Assembly (NCBI GenBank): GCA_946481095.1
Contig: CAMLML010000087.1
Coordinates: 1 to 16,716, forward strand
Direction: 5' to 3'
Length of the DNA: 16,716 bases
Source of the DNA: an uncultured Cellvibrio sp.
GTDB taxonomy: Bacteria; Pseudomonadota; Gammaproteobacteria; Pseudomonadales; Cellvibrionaceae
Below are positions 7,319 to 14,422 of the stretch, piece after piece; within the stretch, counting starts at the first letter, position 1; each line of letters opens with the position of its first letter. The notes beneath the pieces were generated by a model. That model saw only the letters and a program-made list of their open reading frames with translations, was not told the DNA's origin and did not search any database. The translations under genes were made by a program, and so were the position numbers.

Positions 7319-8374
7319 TTATTCAGGAACATTCTGCTTTTTATATTCACTCGGACTCAATCCAGTCACACGCAAAAATTCTTTATTAAAATTGGATTTG
7401 GTATTGAAGCCTGCTTCCAGCATCAAATCAGTAATGGATATGTCAGGGTTATTTTTCAGAATTTTTTGTGCTGCTTTGACGCGGCAATCGTTTAGATATT
7501 GCGAAAAACTGCCACCGTAAATACGATTGATTGCCTGTGAAATATGGCGTGCGGGAATAACCAAAATTCTGCCGGCTTGATCAAGTGTGAGTCCACCTTC
7601 GCGTTTGTAAAGTTCGCGTTCCTGAACGGTTCTTTCCCAGCTTTCAAAAATATCTCGCGCTTCAGCATCGCTCATGGTTTGGGTTTTATTGAATCGCAAT
7701 TCTGGCAAAGAATGTATCCACTCCATAATGGGCGCGCGGGTCAGCACCAATAGCAGGGTTGCACCGTGGAAAATTAAAAATGTTCCGGCACCCACAAGAA
7801 TCGCCCGGGATTCGCGCGGTGCAACACCAGTTGCGAGCTCCACTGAAACCAAGACTTCGATCACCAGATTGATCCCCATAATTGCCACCAATATCATCAA
7901 CCAGCGATAAGCCGGATCAGCATATTGTGCAAGATGTTGAAGACGTTGTGAGCCGCCCAATAAGAGTTTGACGCTGGTTGCCAGATAAATCGCGAAACTG
8001 CCGATGATCAAATAATCAACCAACCAGAGCAGGGGGGATTTTGATAACCACAGCAGAAGTACAAGGCCCGCAGGAATTAAATGTAACAACCAGCGGCGAT
8101 TAAAAGTTGTTTGATTTTCCAACAAGCTTGAATAATAAAAATAGATGGCAGGCCCCAGCGTCATGGCGGTGGTTGCTCTCACTAATCCGGCCCATTCCCA
8201 TCCGTAACCAAACAGGATAAATCCCAAAAAGTTTTGCAGGGCGCAAAGAAAGTAATTGATGCCATGCAAACGCGCAGGTAGAAACTGGAGCTTTTTCGAC
8301 CCTAAAAATCCGGATGCCAATAGCAGGCAAATAATCGCAGAGGATAAAAAAATCAGTGCAAGCGGTTGCTGCAT
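7319..8374 (-). CDS. Membrane-anchored AraC-family transcriptional regulator
   Basis: The 351 residues split into two halves. Residues 1 to about 215 hold six or seven hydrophobic helices (for example 4-24, 45-60, 95-112, 118-140, 158-180 and 194-214), a polytopic membrane sensor. Residues about 235-351 are an AraC/XylS DNA-binding domain: an N-terminal TLDQAGRILVIPARHISQAIN helix-turn-helix, the linking FSQYLNDCRVKAAQKIL, and the signature GFNTKSNFNKEFLRVTGLSPSEY. AAGGA lies upstream of the ATG. Such membrane-sensor AraC proteins usually control a neighbouring gene; the divergent amidohydrolase is the obvious candidate, with 145 bases between the starts. The ligand is unknown. Topology counts are by eye. 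Confidence 0.88.
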   Translation of the reverse strand: MQQPLALIFLSSAIICLLLASGFLGSKKLQFLPARLHGINYFLCALQNFLGFILFGYGWEWAGLVRATTAMTLGPAIYFYYSSLLENQTTFNRRWLLHLIPAGLVLLLWLSKSPLLWLVDYLIIGSFAIYLATSVKLLLGGSQRLQHLAQYADPAYRWLMILVAIMGINLVIEVLVSVELATGVAPRESRAILVGAGTFLIFHGATLLLVLTRAPIMEWIHSLPELRFNKTQTMSDAEARDIFESWERTVQERELYKREGGLTLDQAGRILVIPARHISQAINRIYGGSFSQYLNDCRVKAAQKILKNNPDISITDLMLEAGFNTKSNFNKEFLRVTGLSPSEYKKQNVPE

Positions 8375-8519
8375 TCAGAGTCCTTAAGATTCAAATTGGC
8401 AGTCTCGATTATTTTTTCGGCGAGATTAGCAGTTTTCATGTCCTCGATCGCGTTTGAGGTCGTTCGAAGTGATCAAAATTCACAAAATGGCTCACCACAT
8501 CTAACACTGGAGCCAGTTT

Positions 8520-10001
8520 ATGACATTTATAAAACGCTTAATCCCATTAATATTTCTTGCCAGCCTGAATCATGCCGCTGCAGAACCCAAGGCTAGCCTG
8601 CTTATTAAAAACGTCCGTATTGTTACGGCCGAAGCTCAGGTGAGCAAGCCCCTTAACCTATTGATTGAGAATGATCGCATTCGCGAAATCGGTTCTAAAC
8701 AATTTCATGCTGACAGGGTTATTGATGGCAAAGGGCAATATCTCATCCCCGGCTTGATCGATACCCATGTGCATCTGCGTGATGTACCCGGTTTGATCTT
8801 GCAGGGGAGCGATCCCGCCTTGTCGAAAATTAATCAGGACGCACTCGCCCAAATTCCCAAAAGTTACCTCTACGCCGGGTTCACAACATTGTTGGATTTG
8901 GCCAGCACCAGCGAGGTGATGAATAGGTGGAATAATCAACCTCTTGCACCTCAAGCCTATTTTTGTTCGCCGGTGATTATTCCCAAAGGATATCCCGTTG
9001 CCAATATGCCGGATGTTGTACAGCAGTCCCCGGATCTTATTCGTCATTACTTGCATGACAAGCACTCGCACTCAACAACAAACATCACTGATGATGATCA
9101 ACATTCGCCAGCAGAATTGGTTGCAGCAGGAAAAAAAGAAGGCGCGAAATGTATTAAAGTTTTTTATGAAAAAGGTTTTGGTCGTAATAAAAATTTGCCT
9201 ACACCAAGTGAGGAGATCGTACGCGAGCTTGTTGAGCAGGCCCATCAACACCAGTTGCCTGTTTTTTTACATGCTAATTCTTATGAATCCTATAAATTTG
9301 GATTAGCCAGCGGGGTGGATATGATGGTTCACGGCTTATGGAATGCTGATGCCACAATCAATCAAAATGATCTGACAGACATTGCGAAAAAATTAATTAA
9401 ATCCGGCATTGCAGTGCAGCCGACAGTACAAGTCATTTATGGAGAACAAGAAATTTTTAATCCGGATTTTTTTAAACAGGCCGATCTTCAACATGAAATG
9501 CCCGCATCATTGCTCCAATGGTATCAATCTGATGCAGGTCAATGGATGAAAAATGAAATGAGCGGCTATTTCAAAAGCGAAACTCCCATGACCGCTGCTC
9601 AACAATATCAACAAGTGAAGAGCGTCTATCAACCCATGTTGGAGCGCGTGAAAATTATTAGCAACCAAATAAAACAATCAGAACAGCTGTTGGTATTTGG
9701 CAGCGATACCCCCAGCGGCCCTTTTTACACACAATTCCCCGGCTTCAATGGTCGCCAGGAAATGAATCGCTGGCTGGAAATGGGAATATCCCTACCGCAA
9801 TTATTCAAAGCCATAACCCTAGGTAATGCAAAAATAATAGGTCTTGAAAAAGAAATCGGCAGCATTGAAAAAGGCAAACAGGCAGACCTTTTATTGCTAG
9901 ATAAAAATCCCCTCGAAGATATCACCGCTTACGATTCAATTAGCTGGGTAATTCTGGATGGTGAGCCGATCGAGAGAGTGAAGCTGTCGGCGTTAAATTG
10001 A
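8520..10001 (+). CDS. Exported amidohydrolase-family metal enzyme
   Basis: A 493-residue amidohydrolase-superfamily protein of the imidazolonepropionase/prolidase-like type, which hydrolyses C-N bonds in a TIM barrel with one or two metals. A signal peptide (hydrophobic 8-20, AAA-E at 20-22) sends it to the periplasm. Metal and catalytic residues are in order: H83 and H85 (DTHVHL), probable carboxylated K213 (CIKVFYEKG), H251 (VFLHANS), H271 (MVHGLW) and D396 (FGSDTP). The C-terminal beta domain GSIEKGKQADLLLLDKNP is intact, so the enzyme should be active. The substrate is unknown; exported relatives act on dipeptides or lactone/amide compounds. GGAG (8509-8512) is the ribosome site. It is divergent from the AraC regulator and ends at the terminator at 10021. 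Confidence 0.87.
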   Translation: MTFIKRLIPLIFLASLNHAAAEPKASLLIKNVRIVTAEAQVSKPLNLLIENDRIREIGSKQFHADRVIDGKGQYLIPGLIDTHVHLRDVPGLILQGSDPALSKINQDALAQIPKSYLYAGFTTLLDLASTSEVMNRWNNQPLAPQAYFCSPVIIPKGYPVANMPDVVQQSPDLIRHYLHDKHSHSTTNITDDDQHSPAELVAAGKKEGAKCIKVFYEKGFGRNKNLPTPSEEIVRELVEQAHQHQLPVFLHANSYESYKFGLASGVDMMVHGLWNADATINQNDLTDIAKKLIKSGIAVQPTVQVIYGEQEIFNPDFFKQADLQHEMPASLLQWYQSDAGQWMKNEMSGYFKSETPMTAAQQYQQVKSVYQPMLERVKIISNQIKQSEQLLVFGSDTPSGPFYTQFPGFNGRQEMNRWLEMGISLPQLFKAITLGNAKIIGLEKEIGSIEKGKQADLLLLDKNPLEDITAYDSISWVILDGEPIERVKLSALN

Positions 10002-10020
10002 TGTATGTTGAATGCCAATC

Positions 10021-10046
10021 GGCGACCGCAAGGTCGCCATTTTTTT
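10021..10046 (+). terminator. Rho-independent terminator of the amidohydrolase gene
   Basis: A perfect 7-bp GC-rich stem GGCGACC (10021-10027) / GGTCGCC (10032-10038) is closed by a GCAA tetraloop and followed by a run of seven T at 10040-10046. It lies 19 bases after the stop. Confidence 0.93.
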
Positions 10047-10130
10047 GGATAGAAAAAAGTATTTGAATTGAACAGTCGAATAGGATAAAAGGATGAGTTT
10101 TTAACAATAATCAACACATCAGGAGTGATC

Positions 10131-10892
10131 ATGAAACGCAGCAATTACAAATGGAATTTACCCGATGAAATTACAGCCCGTTTGGGCAGCGAAAGTTGGG
10201 GTGCACAGCGTGCGATTTTTGAAGTTGGACATCTGCTCGTGGTGTTGCATGCGCCGCCAAAAAAGAATAGTAATGAGCGTGAGCATGAAGTATTTTTGCG
10301 ATTGCCGCAGGGGAAATGGCTGCATAAAGGCATAGATCATGGTGATCATGCGTTGAATAAATATATGGAAGATTATCAATCACTCTATAATGAACTTGAA
10401 AACCGTTTTGAAAAAGCCAATAGTATTGATTCACTTTTCACTATCATCGACAGTTTGATCCCGCTTGCACGTTCATCCAACAATATGAAGTTGGCTTTGC
10501 AAACAGCACGTGAATCGCTGGGCAATGATCCATTTATTATCGACATGCGTGATCGCAGTGTGGATATTGCGCGTGGTTTTGAATTACTGCTGGCAGATGC
10601 ACGTTTGGCGTTGGAATTTCGTCTTGCACGCAGCTCGGAAGAGCAGGCTCGCGCCGCAGAAGTCGGCAATCGCGCTCAACATAAACTGAATATTCTCGCT
10701 GCTATTGCATTCCCGTTGATGAGCGTGTCAGCCGTATTTGGTATGAACTTGCAAAGCGGTTTGGAAAATAAACCTGTGTTGGCATTTTGGTTAGTGTTTC
10801 TTGGAGGATTAGGTTTAGGTCTATTCGTAAAAGGCTGGGTTTCATCGTCCGTGCCAGCGCCGGAGAAAAAGCGTCAGTCGTCTAAGCGGTGA
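10131..10892 (+). CDS. Short CorA-like membrane protein with a GMN motif
   Basis: A 253-residue protein. The start is the ATG at 10131, five bases after AGGAG (10121-10125); an in-frame GTG at 10125 would overlap that site. The C-terminus has two membrane helices (about 187-203 and 217-235), and the first ends in FGMN (G204-M205-N206), the hallmark of the CorA/Mrs2/ZntB cation channels. A long charged helix (about 150-185, rich in Arg, Glu and Ala) leads into helix 1, as the CorA stalk does. The N-terminal soluble part is much shorter than in CorA (about 316 residues) and I do not recognise it. Mg2+ or other divalent cation transport is plausible but unproven; pentameric assembly would be expected if it is a true family member. 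Confidence 0.78.
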   Translation: MKRSNYKWNLPDEITARLGSESWGAQRAIFEVGHLLVVLHAPPKKNSNEREHEVFLRLPQGKWLHKGIDHGDHALNKYMEDYQSLYNELENRFEKANSIDSLFTIIDSLIPLARSSNNMKLALQTARESLGNDPFIIDMRDRSVDIARGFELLLADARLALEFRLARSSEEQARAAEVGNRAQHKLNILAAIAFPLMSVSAVFGMNLQSGLENKPVLAFWLVFLGGLGLGLFVKGWVSSSVPAPEKKRQSSKR

Positions 10893-10978
10893 ATACAAAT
10901 TCAGATCAAAAATCGAGTGAGAAAGTGATGAAAACAGAAATAGAAATTATCTATTATCAAGGATAACAAGAACATCTT

Positions 10979-11314
10979 ATGAAATGCCCCGCATGTACAC
11001 ATAATACTTTACAAGTGAGAGATCTCAGTTCCCACAACACCAGTGTTATTCAATGTAATACTTGCCAGTCGTTTTGGTTAGAGGAAAGCAATATTGAAAT
11101 TTTGTTGGGTGCTCAAGCAGCAAATGATATGCGGGTGCCGTCTTATGCTATGCCTTCAAAAAAACTCTGCCCGCAATGCCAACTTGCGCTATATGAATTT
11201 TGTTATCCGCGTACTGAGATAATGCTGGCGGGTTGCAAAGCTGTCAGGGTTTATCAGTGGAAAGAGAAAATATCAATGCCATCAATCAGCTCGTTAAAAA
11301 TTTACGGAAATTGA
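10979..11314 (+). CDS. Zinc-ribbon (zf-TFIIB-like) N-terminal part of a frameshifted gene
   Basis: The 111-codon frame encodes two zinc ribbons of the zf-TFIIB type. The first is complete: CPAC (3-6) with CNTC (26-29) followed by FWLEESNIE, the usual ending of this family. The second begins with CPQC (61-64) and reaches GCK (about 85-87), but the expected partner Cys and GLW-like ending are absent; instead the frame runs on with AVRVYQWKEK and stops. The missing half (SCQGLSVERENINAI) is found in the -1 frame of the overlapping downstream ORF. One missing A at the AAA at 11237-11239 therefore splits a single gene. The gene follows the CorA-like gene by 86 bases and may share its transcript. 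No strong ribosome site is seen. Confidence 0.72.
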   Translation: MKCPACTHNTLQVRDLSSHNTSVIQCNTCQSFWLEESNIEILLGAQAANDMRVPSYAMPSKKLCPQCQLALYEFCYPRTEIMLAGCKAVRVYQWKEKISMPSISSLKIYGN

Positions 11315-12291
11315 AGTGTTTGCGTTGTGGTACGACTAATAGTGTCGATAAACATTCCATTGCACATGCATCTTGTGTGTCCTGTAGTAGCTTACTGAAA
11401 AATTGGTTTGATGATGAAGGCAATCTTTTGTCAGCAGAATCTGGTTCGGTTGCTGCTCTTGGTATGGTGCAAAAACAAAGTGAGAGCAAAGCACAGATCG
11501 AAAATGACGTTGAATATGAGTGGCCGAGTGTGAATGATGCGCAGCTTGAGTATAAATTTTGTCTGTTCGCTATGCCGGTAATGTTACTGATAGGGTTTCT
11601 TTTTAACAGTTCGGAAATGGGCGCCGCTATACAGCGTATTTGGTTAACCATGCCTGTGCATGAGTTGGGTCATGCACTCACAGCATGGCTAACGGGATAC
11701 AACGCAATTCCTGTTTTGTGGATGACAATCACCTACACAGATTCCCCCGGTTTTATTGCGCCCTTCTTACTATTTGCAGTAATTCTAGCACTGGGTCGAT
11801 ATGCATTAATTCACAATAATAAATTGGGACTTATTCTTGTTGGAATTTTGTTGCTGTTGCAATTTATTGGAACCTTTATTCTTTCCCCCGCAGCTTCTGA
11901 TATGCTGATTACATTTGGTGGCGATGGTATGGGCATTATTATCGCAACACTTTTAATGATCTCTTTTTACTACGGTAAAGACACAGGCTTGTATAAGGGA
12001 GCTTTGCGTTGGGGATTTCTGATGATCGGCGCCGCCGCATTTGTCGATATTTACATGGTGTGGTTCAACTCTTTAGGTGATGTGGCAAAAGTTCCTTATG
12101 GTACTACCGGTGGCAGATTTACCGACTCGTATCGCTTGGTAGAAGATTACGGTTGGAGTTTCAAACAGTTAATAAATCGCTACCTCTATCTAGGCAACCT
12201 GTGCTTTTTTATTTTGTGTGTTGTGTATTATCAAGGTTTACAAAAAGCAAAAGGTATTGTTGCACAACGTGAAAGGAAAGCGGTTGAGTGA
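11233..12291 (+). CDS. M50-like membrane metallopeptidase with N-terminal zinc ribbons (3' part of the frameshifted gene)
   Basis: This frame has no ATG near its start; 11233 is a TTG inside the second zinc ribbon of the upstream frame, so it is better read as the continuation of that gene than as a separate one. It begins with the second half of ribbon 2 (SCQGL), then ribbon 3 (CLRC ... CVSC). A polytopic membrane domain follows with six or more hydrophobic helices. The first helix is followed by PVHELGHALTAWLTG: HExxH (11659-11673) in the form used by site-2 (M50) proteases. A later membrane segment carries GGDGMG (Asp codon at 11923), which could supply the third zinc ligand as the DG of M50 enzymes does. 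Intramembrane proteolysis is inferred; substrate unknown. If the frameshift is real the cell lacks the full-length protein. Confidence 0.72.
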   Translation: MQSCQGLSVERENINAINQLVKNLRKLKCLRCGTTNSVDKHSIAHASCVSCSSLLKNWFDDEGNLLSAESGSVAALGMVQKQSESKAQIENDVEYEWPSVNDAQLEYKFCLFAMPVMLLIGFLFNSSEMGAAIQRIWLTMPVHELGHALTAWLTGYNAIPVLWMTITYTDSPGFIAPFLLFAVILALGRYALIHNNKLGLILVGILLLLQFIGTFILSPAASDMLITFGGDGMGIIIATLLMISFYYGKDTGLYKGALRWGFLMIGAAAFVDIYMVWFNSLGDVAKVPYGTTGGRFTDSYRLVEDYGWSFKQLINRYLYLGNLCFFILCVVYYQGLQKAKGIVAQRERKAVE

Positions 12292-12332
12292 CCCTAAAAT
12301 CTTGGTTTGCGGTTGAAGACTAAAGTCTCACC

Positions 12333-12432
12333 TGCGAAGCGAAGTTTGGTGAGTGATTTAAAAATAAATAAATGACAGTTAAACAGCGTGAGCGATCAAA
12401 CTGTGTTATAGAAATTTTCAGAATTGGTTTTA
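12333..12432 (+). pseudogene. Decayed copy (copy C) of the 'tail' block
   Basis: By hand alignment this matches 14918-15030. In 65 ungapped positions from 12336 about 49 agree (near 75 percent), and similarity resumes at the end (TTATAG, ATTTTC, TTGGTTT) after a gap of about 12 bases. In the corresponding frame it reads CEAKFGE, stop, FKNK, stop, MTVKQRERSN, against YEGKFGEEFKNNEMAERQRERSK in the intact copy. Two in-frame stops make it a remnant. Similarity may reach back to about 12305. It lies between the peptidase gene and the thioredoxin-like gene. Confidence 0.65.
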
Positions 12433-12472
12433 TTAATTTAATTGATTGAATATTTTATGTTAAGGAGTTGTG

Positions 12473-12970
12473 ATGAAAATCTGTAAATACTTGATACTGT
12501 TTTTAATATTTTTATGTATCTCTAACATTTCCCATGCCGATATAGATTGGAATGTTAAAGATATTCGATGGAATAGTTATAGCGATGGGCTGGAGAAATT
12601 AAAGGCCAGTAATGAGATTGGTCTTGTAATTCTGTATGCTGATTGGTGTGCAACTTGTAAGAAGTATTCTAAATTGTTTAAATCGGAAAAAATTGTATCA
12701 GCGTTAAAGGACATAACAATAATAAAAGCAAATGCTGAAATAGAAATGCAAGTAAAACACCTGAAAGAGTATGATGAGAAATATGTCCCTAAAACTATAG
12801 TTATAGACTCGAATGGTAATGTGGTTACTGAGCTTTATGGTGATAAGGAAGATTATATGTTTTTTCAGCCGCCGGATGATTTGGAGTCACTTCTGGATAT
12901 TATAAAAGTTGTTAAAGAAGAAAATGTGAAGATAAAGTCGCTAAAAGCGAATGAGCTTTCAAAAGAATAA
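12473..12970 (+). CDS. Exported thioredoxin-like protein
   Basis: A 165-residue protein with an N-terminal signal sequence (hydrophobic 5-18, then SHA-D near 21-23) and one thioredoxin-fold domain. The redox motif is WCATC (58-62) in ILYADWCATCKKYSKLF, like the C-terminal domain of DsbD and related periplasmic reductases; VPKT (105-108) supplies the cis-proline. It probably exchanges disulfides in the periplasm. The start is the ATG at 12473, five bases after AAGGAG (12462-12467); the adjacent in-frame GTG is too close to that site. The last codons (SKE, stop) lie inside a copy of the repeated tail block, so the C-terminal tail may be a product of recombination. It is flanked by block copies on both sides. 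Confidence 0.85.
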   Translation: MKICKYLILFLIFLCISNISHADIDWNVKDIRWNSYSDGLEKLKASNEIGLVILYADWCATCKKYSKLFKSEKIVSALKDITIIKANAEIEMQVKHLKEYDEKYVPKTIVIDSNGNVVTELYGDKEDYMFFQPPDDLESLLDIIKVVKEENVKIKSLKANELSKE

Positions 12971-13029
12971 TCGATATCTGCGAAGGGAAATTCGGTAAGG
13001 AATTTAAAAATAGCCCAATTAAATTATAA
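12955..13029 (+). pseudogene. Truncated copy (copy B) of the 'tail' block
   Basis: Bases 12959-13011 match 14898-14950 at about 45 of 53 positions without gaps. The matching frame reads AFKRIIDICEGKFGKEF then NSPIKL and a stop, against AFKRIIDIYEGKFGEEF in the intact copy. An extra A after the ATG (ATG-A-GC against ATG-GC) puts a TGA before this frame, so it has no start, and the second half of the block is lost after 13011. It overlaps the last 16 bases of the thioredoxin-like gene. Confidence 0.72.
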
Positions 13030-13111
13030 AGAACAGGTATGCCTATGATTGTTTTATATTTTCATTCAATCGAAATAAACATAAATCCACCTAATTGTTA
13101 TAGGCAACATC

Positions 13112-13546
13112 ATGAATTTAATTCCCATTTTAAAAAATGTAATGGAAAGTGAATCTATTCAACAGAATGAGCTTGCAGTTTCCGTATGCTCACAAGTTTT
13201 AAAAATGTATGAGCGAACCCAGCCCAATTTTCCTTGGTTGGGATACTTGCTTGAAATAGATTCAGTTATCGTCGGAAGTTGCGCTTTCAAAAGCCCGCCA
13301 AAGGCTGGTCGCGTAGAAATTGCTTACTTTACATTTCCAGAATTTGAGGGAAGAGGTTTCGCAACTGAAATGGCAAAGCAATTATTAAAGATTGCTGCGG
13401 AAACGGATTCTAATGTTCAAGTTTACGCTCAGACTTTACCTGTTAATTCGGCGTCTACTAAAATTTTAGAGAGGCTTGGGTTCACTTTGAGTGGTTCGGT
13501 AAATCACTCGGAGGATGGGCTTGTTTGGGAGTGGATTAAAATCTAA
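13112..13546 (+). CDS. GNAT-family N-acetyltransferase
   Basis: A 144-residue single-domain GNAT enzyme, which transfers acetyl from acetyl-CoA to an amine. The core strands are visible as GYLLEIDSVIVGSCAFK and GRVEIAYFTFPEFEG. The acetyl-CoA pyrophosphate loop is EGRGFATEM (79-87), matching the R/Q-x-x-G-x-G/A signature. The closing motif VNSASTKILERLGF (111-124) is the usual 'N-xx-S-xx-x-xx-K-GF' element of RimJ/RimL-like members. Substrate is not predictable. The ribosome site is poor (ATAGGCAAC). It sits between decayed repeat blocks and ends at a hairpin (13558-13577), so it looks like an independent cassette rather than part of an operon. Confidence 0.85.
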   Translation: MNLIPILKNVMESESIQQNELAVSVCSQVLKMYERTQPNFPWLGYLLEIDSVIVGSCAFKSPPKAGRVEIAYFTFPEFEGRGFATEMAKQLLKIAAETDSNVQVYAQTLPVNSASTKILERLGFTLSGSVNHSEDGLVWEWIKI

Positions 13547-13557
13547 TACATTTGTTT

Positions 13558-13577
13558 CGGTGCTCGCAAGGGCACCG
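13558..13577 (+). terminator. Probable terminator of the GNAT gene
   Basis: CGGTGCTC (13558-13565) pairs with GGGCACCG (13570-13577) with one G-T pair, closed by a GCAA tetraloop as in the terminator at 10021. Only a weak T-rich stretch (TTAATCTT) follows. It lies 11 bases after the stop. Confidence 0.65.
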
Positions 13578-13599
13578 TTAATCTTAAAAAGAAATCCGG

Positions 13600-13676
13600 A
13601 TTGGCGAAGTAGTAAAAAAGATTTGAATAAAACTGTCTATTGGGATACAAAAGCTGCTAATCAAGTCATAGTCTAG
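13600..13676 (+). pseudogene. Fragment of a Sel1-repeat gene
   Basis: This matches 14694-14759 inside the Sel1 gene almost base for base. After one missing C (near 13613) the frame reads KKDLNKTVYWDTKAA, identical in protein to the intact gene, then leaves it at NQVIV and stops at 13674. Three of the four differences in the run after 13620 are silent. No start codon or upstream half is present, so this is a remnant. Confidence 0.85.
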
Positions 13677-13697
13677 TTGTTCCTCATCGAGAAACTT

Positions 13698-13982
13698 ATG
13701 AATCTGGATAAATCAAAAAAACGTATTGTGAAAAGATCAAAGATGGGGTTTCAGGGTTACCCTAAAATTTCTATCACCTACTATGGTAAAGCTGCTAACC
13801 ATGCCGATGAAGTAATGGTTGAATTTTTGTTGGAAGAGGGTGCTGAAACACAAACGGAAAAATTTATTAGTAAAGTCGATGCGCGTGAAGATGAAGTCAT
13901 TCAATCAGCATTGGTAAAAATGATTGAACGATCAGAAGCTAAAACTGTTATGCAGGTAGAGGGTGTTTTATTAAGACCGTAG
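13698..13982 (+). CDS. Small hypothetical protein (94 aa)
   Basis: I do not recognise a named family with certainty. The protein starts with a very basic segment (DKSKKRIVKRSKMG), continues FQGYPKISITYYGKAAN, then an acidic middle part (EEGAETQTEKF, DAREDE) and ends with AKTVMQVEGVLLRP. The pattern 'QGYP...I.YYG...A..V.V......EGAE' recalls a widespread uncharacterised protein whose members usually continue with a Cys-containing C-terminus, absent here; that likeness is from memory. The ATG at 13698 is preferred to a TTG at 13677 because the extra residues fall in the junction with the Sel1 fragment. It is soluble, without Cys or signal peptide. Confidence 0.65.
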   Translation: MNLDKSKKRIVKRSKMGFQGYPKISITYYGKAANHADEVMVEFLLEEGAETQTEKFISKVDAREDEVIQSALVKMIERSEAKTVMQVEGVLLRP

Positions 13983-14044
13983 GACAGGAACTTATGTTAC
14001 TAAAAATAGGTTATAAATAGCTTCAATTCAGAAAATTTTAAAAT

Positions 14045-14422
14045 ATGGACTTAACTATACAAAAGATTAAAGACCTGGAGCAGGGTGGCCGGCAGTGGTA
14101 TTTGGTGGCTTGTGAGGTTCGCTCAAATAAATTGCAGGCAAGCAATTCCTCGATTATAGAAACATTGTCAATTGATGTATTCATATCAAGTCTTAAAGAT
14201 ATGCTTGAGAATAAATCTGATTCGGCAAAATTGTTGTGTGGATGCTCTGATGAGCATGGGCAACTAAAATTAACAATTGATAGGGCACCCCAGGATTATG
14301 TCGCTGAATTAAGGTTGGGAATTGTTGGTGCAAATACGAATGATTGGTATAGTGTTACAATGAATTTCTCAATGAATTCTGATCAGATTGGAAACTTATC
14401 CAGTCAACTAGAAAATCTATGA
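14045..14422 (+). CDS. Hypothetical protein resembling WapI-type immunity proteins
   Basis: A 125-residue acidic, soluble protein. Its order of elements, a strand with WYLVACEVRS, a helix FISSLKDMLENK, a CG-C-DEHGQLKLTIDR hairpin, then LRLGIV and a final helix MNSDQIGNLSSQLENL, resembles the small beta-rich WapI-family immunity proteins found beside contact-dependent or polymorphic toxins. This is fold-level resemblance judged by eye and could be wrong. No ribosome site is evident. Its TGA (14420-14422) overlaps the ATG of the next small frame as ATGA, indicating translational coupling. Its place among Sel1 and repeated tail blocks fits an immunity role, but no cognate toxin is visible in the window. 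Confidence 0.62.
   Translation: MDLTIQKIKDLEQGGRQWYLVACEVRSNKLQASNSSIIETLSIDVFISSLKDMLENKSDSAKLLCGCSDEHGQLKLTIDRAPQDYVAELRLGIVGANTNDWYSVTMNFSMNSDQIGNLSSQLENL

Noticed and set aside
8506..8517. ACTGG-AG-CCAGT palindrome around the amidohydrolase ribosome site
   Set aside because: The two-base loop cannot close a hairpin with five pairs and the match is short enough to be chance.
10158..10669. Minus-strand ORFs of 62-94 codons opposite the CorA-like gene
   Set aside because: They are antisense shadows of a well-supported gene, with no ribosome sites and unlikely composition.
11233..11245. Programmed -1 ribosomal frameshift at TTGCAAAGC
   Set aside because: It is not an X-XXY-YYZ slip heptamer and I see no strong stem-loop directly downstream; mutation or sequencing error is simpler.
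12370..13110. Integron gene-cassette array with attC sites (GTTAAAC near 12378, GTTATAGG near 13098)
   Set aside because: The GTTAAAC does not persist in the homologous copy of the block (AGAAAGAC there), no paired inverse core sites or long imperfect hairpins follow the genes, and no integrase is visible.
13038..13154. 38-codon ORF between the thioredoxin-like and GNAT genes
   Set aside because: It has no ribosome site, overlaps the GNAT start in another frame, and its composition looks random.
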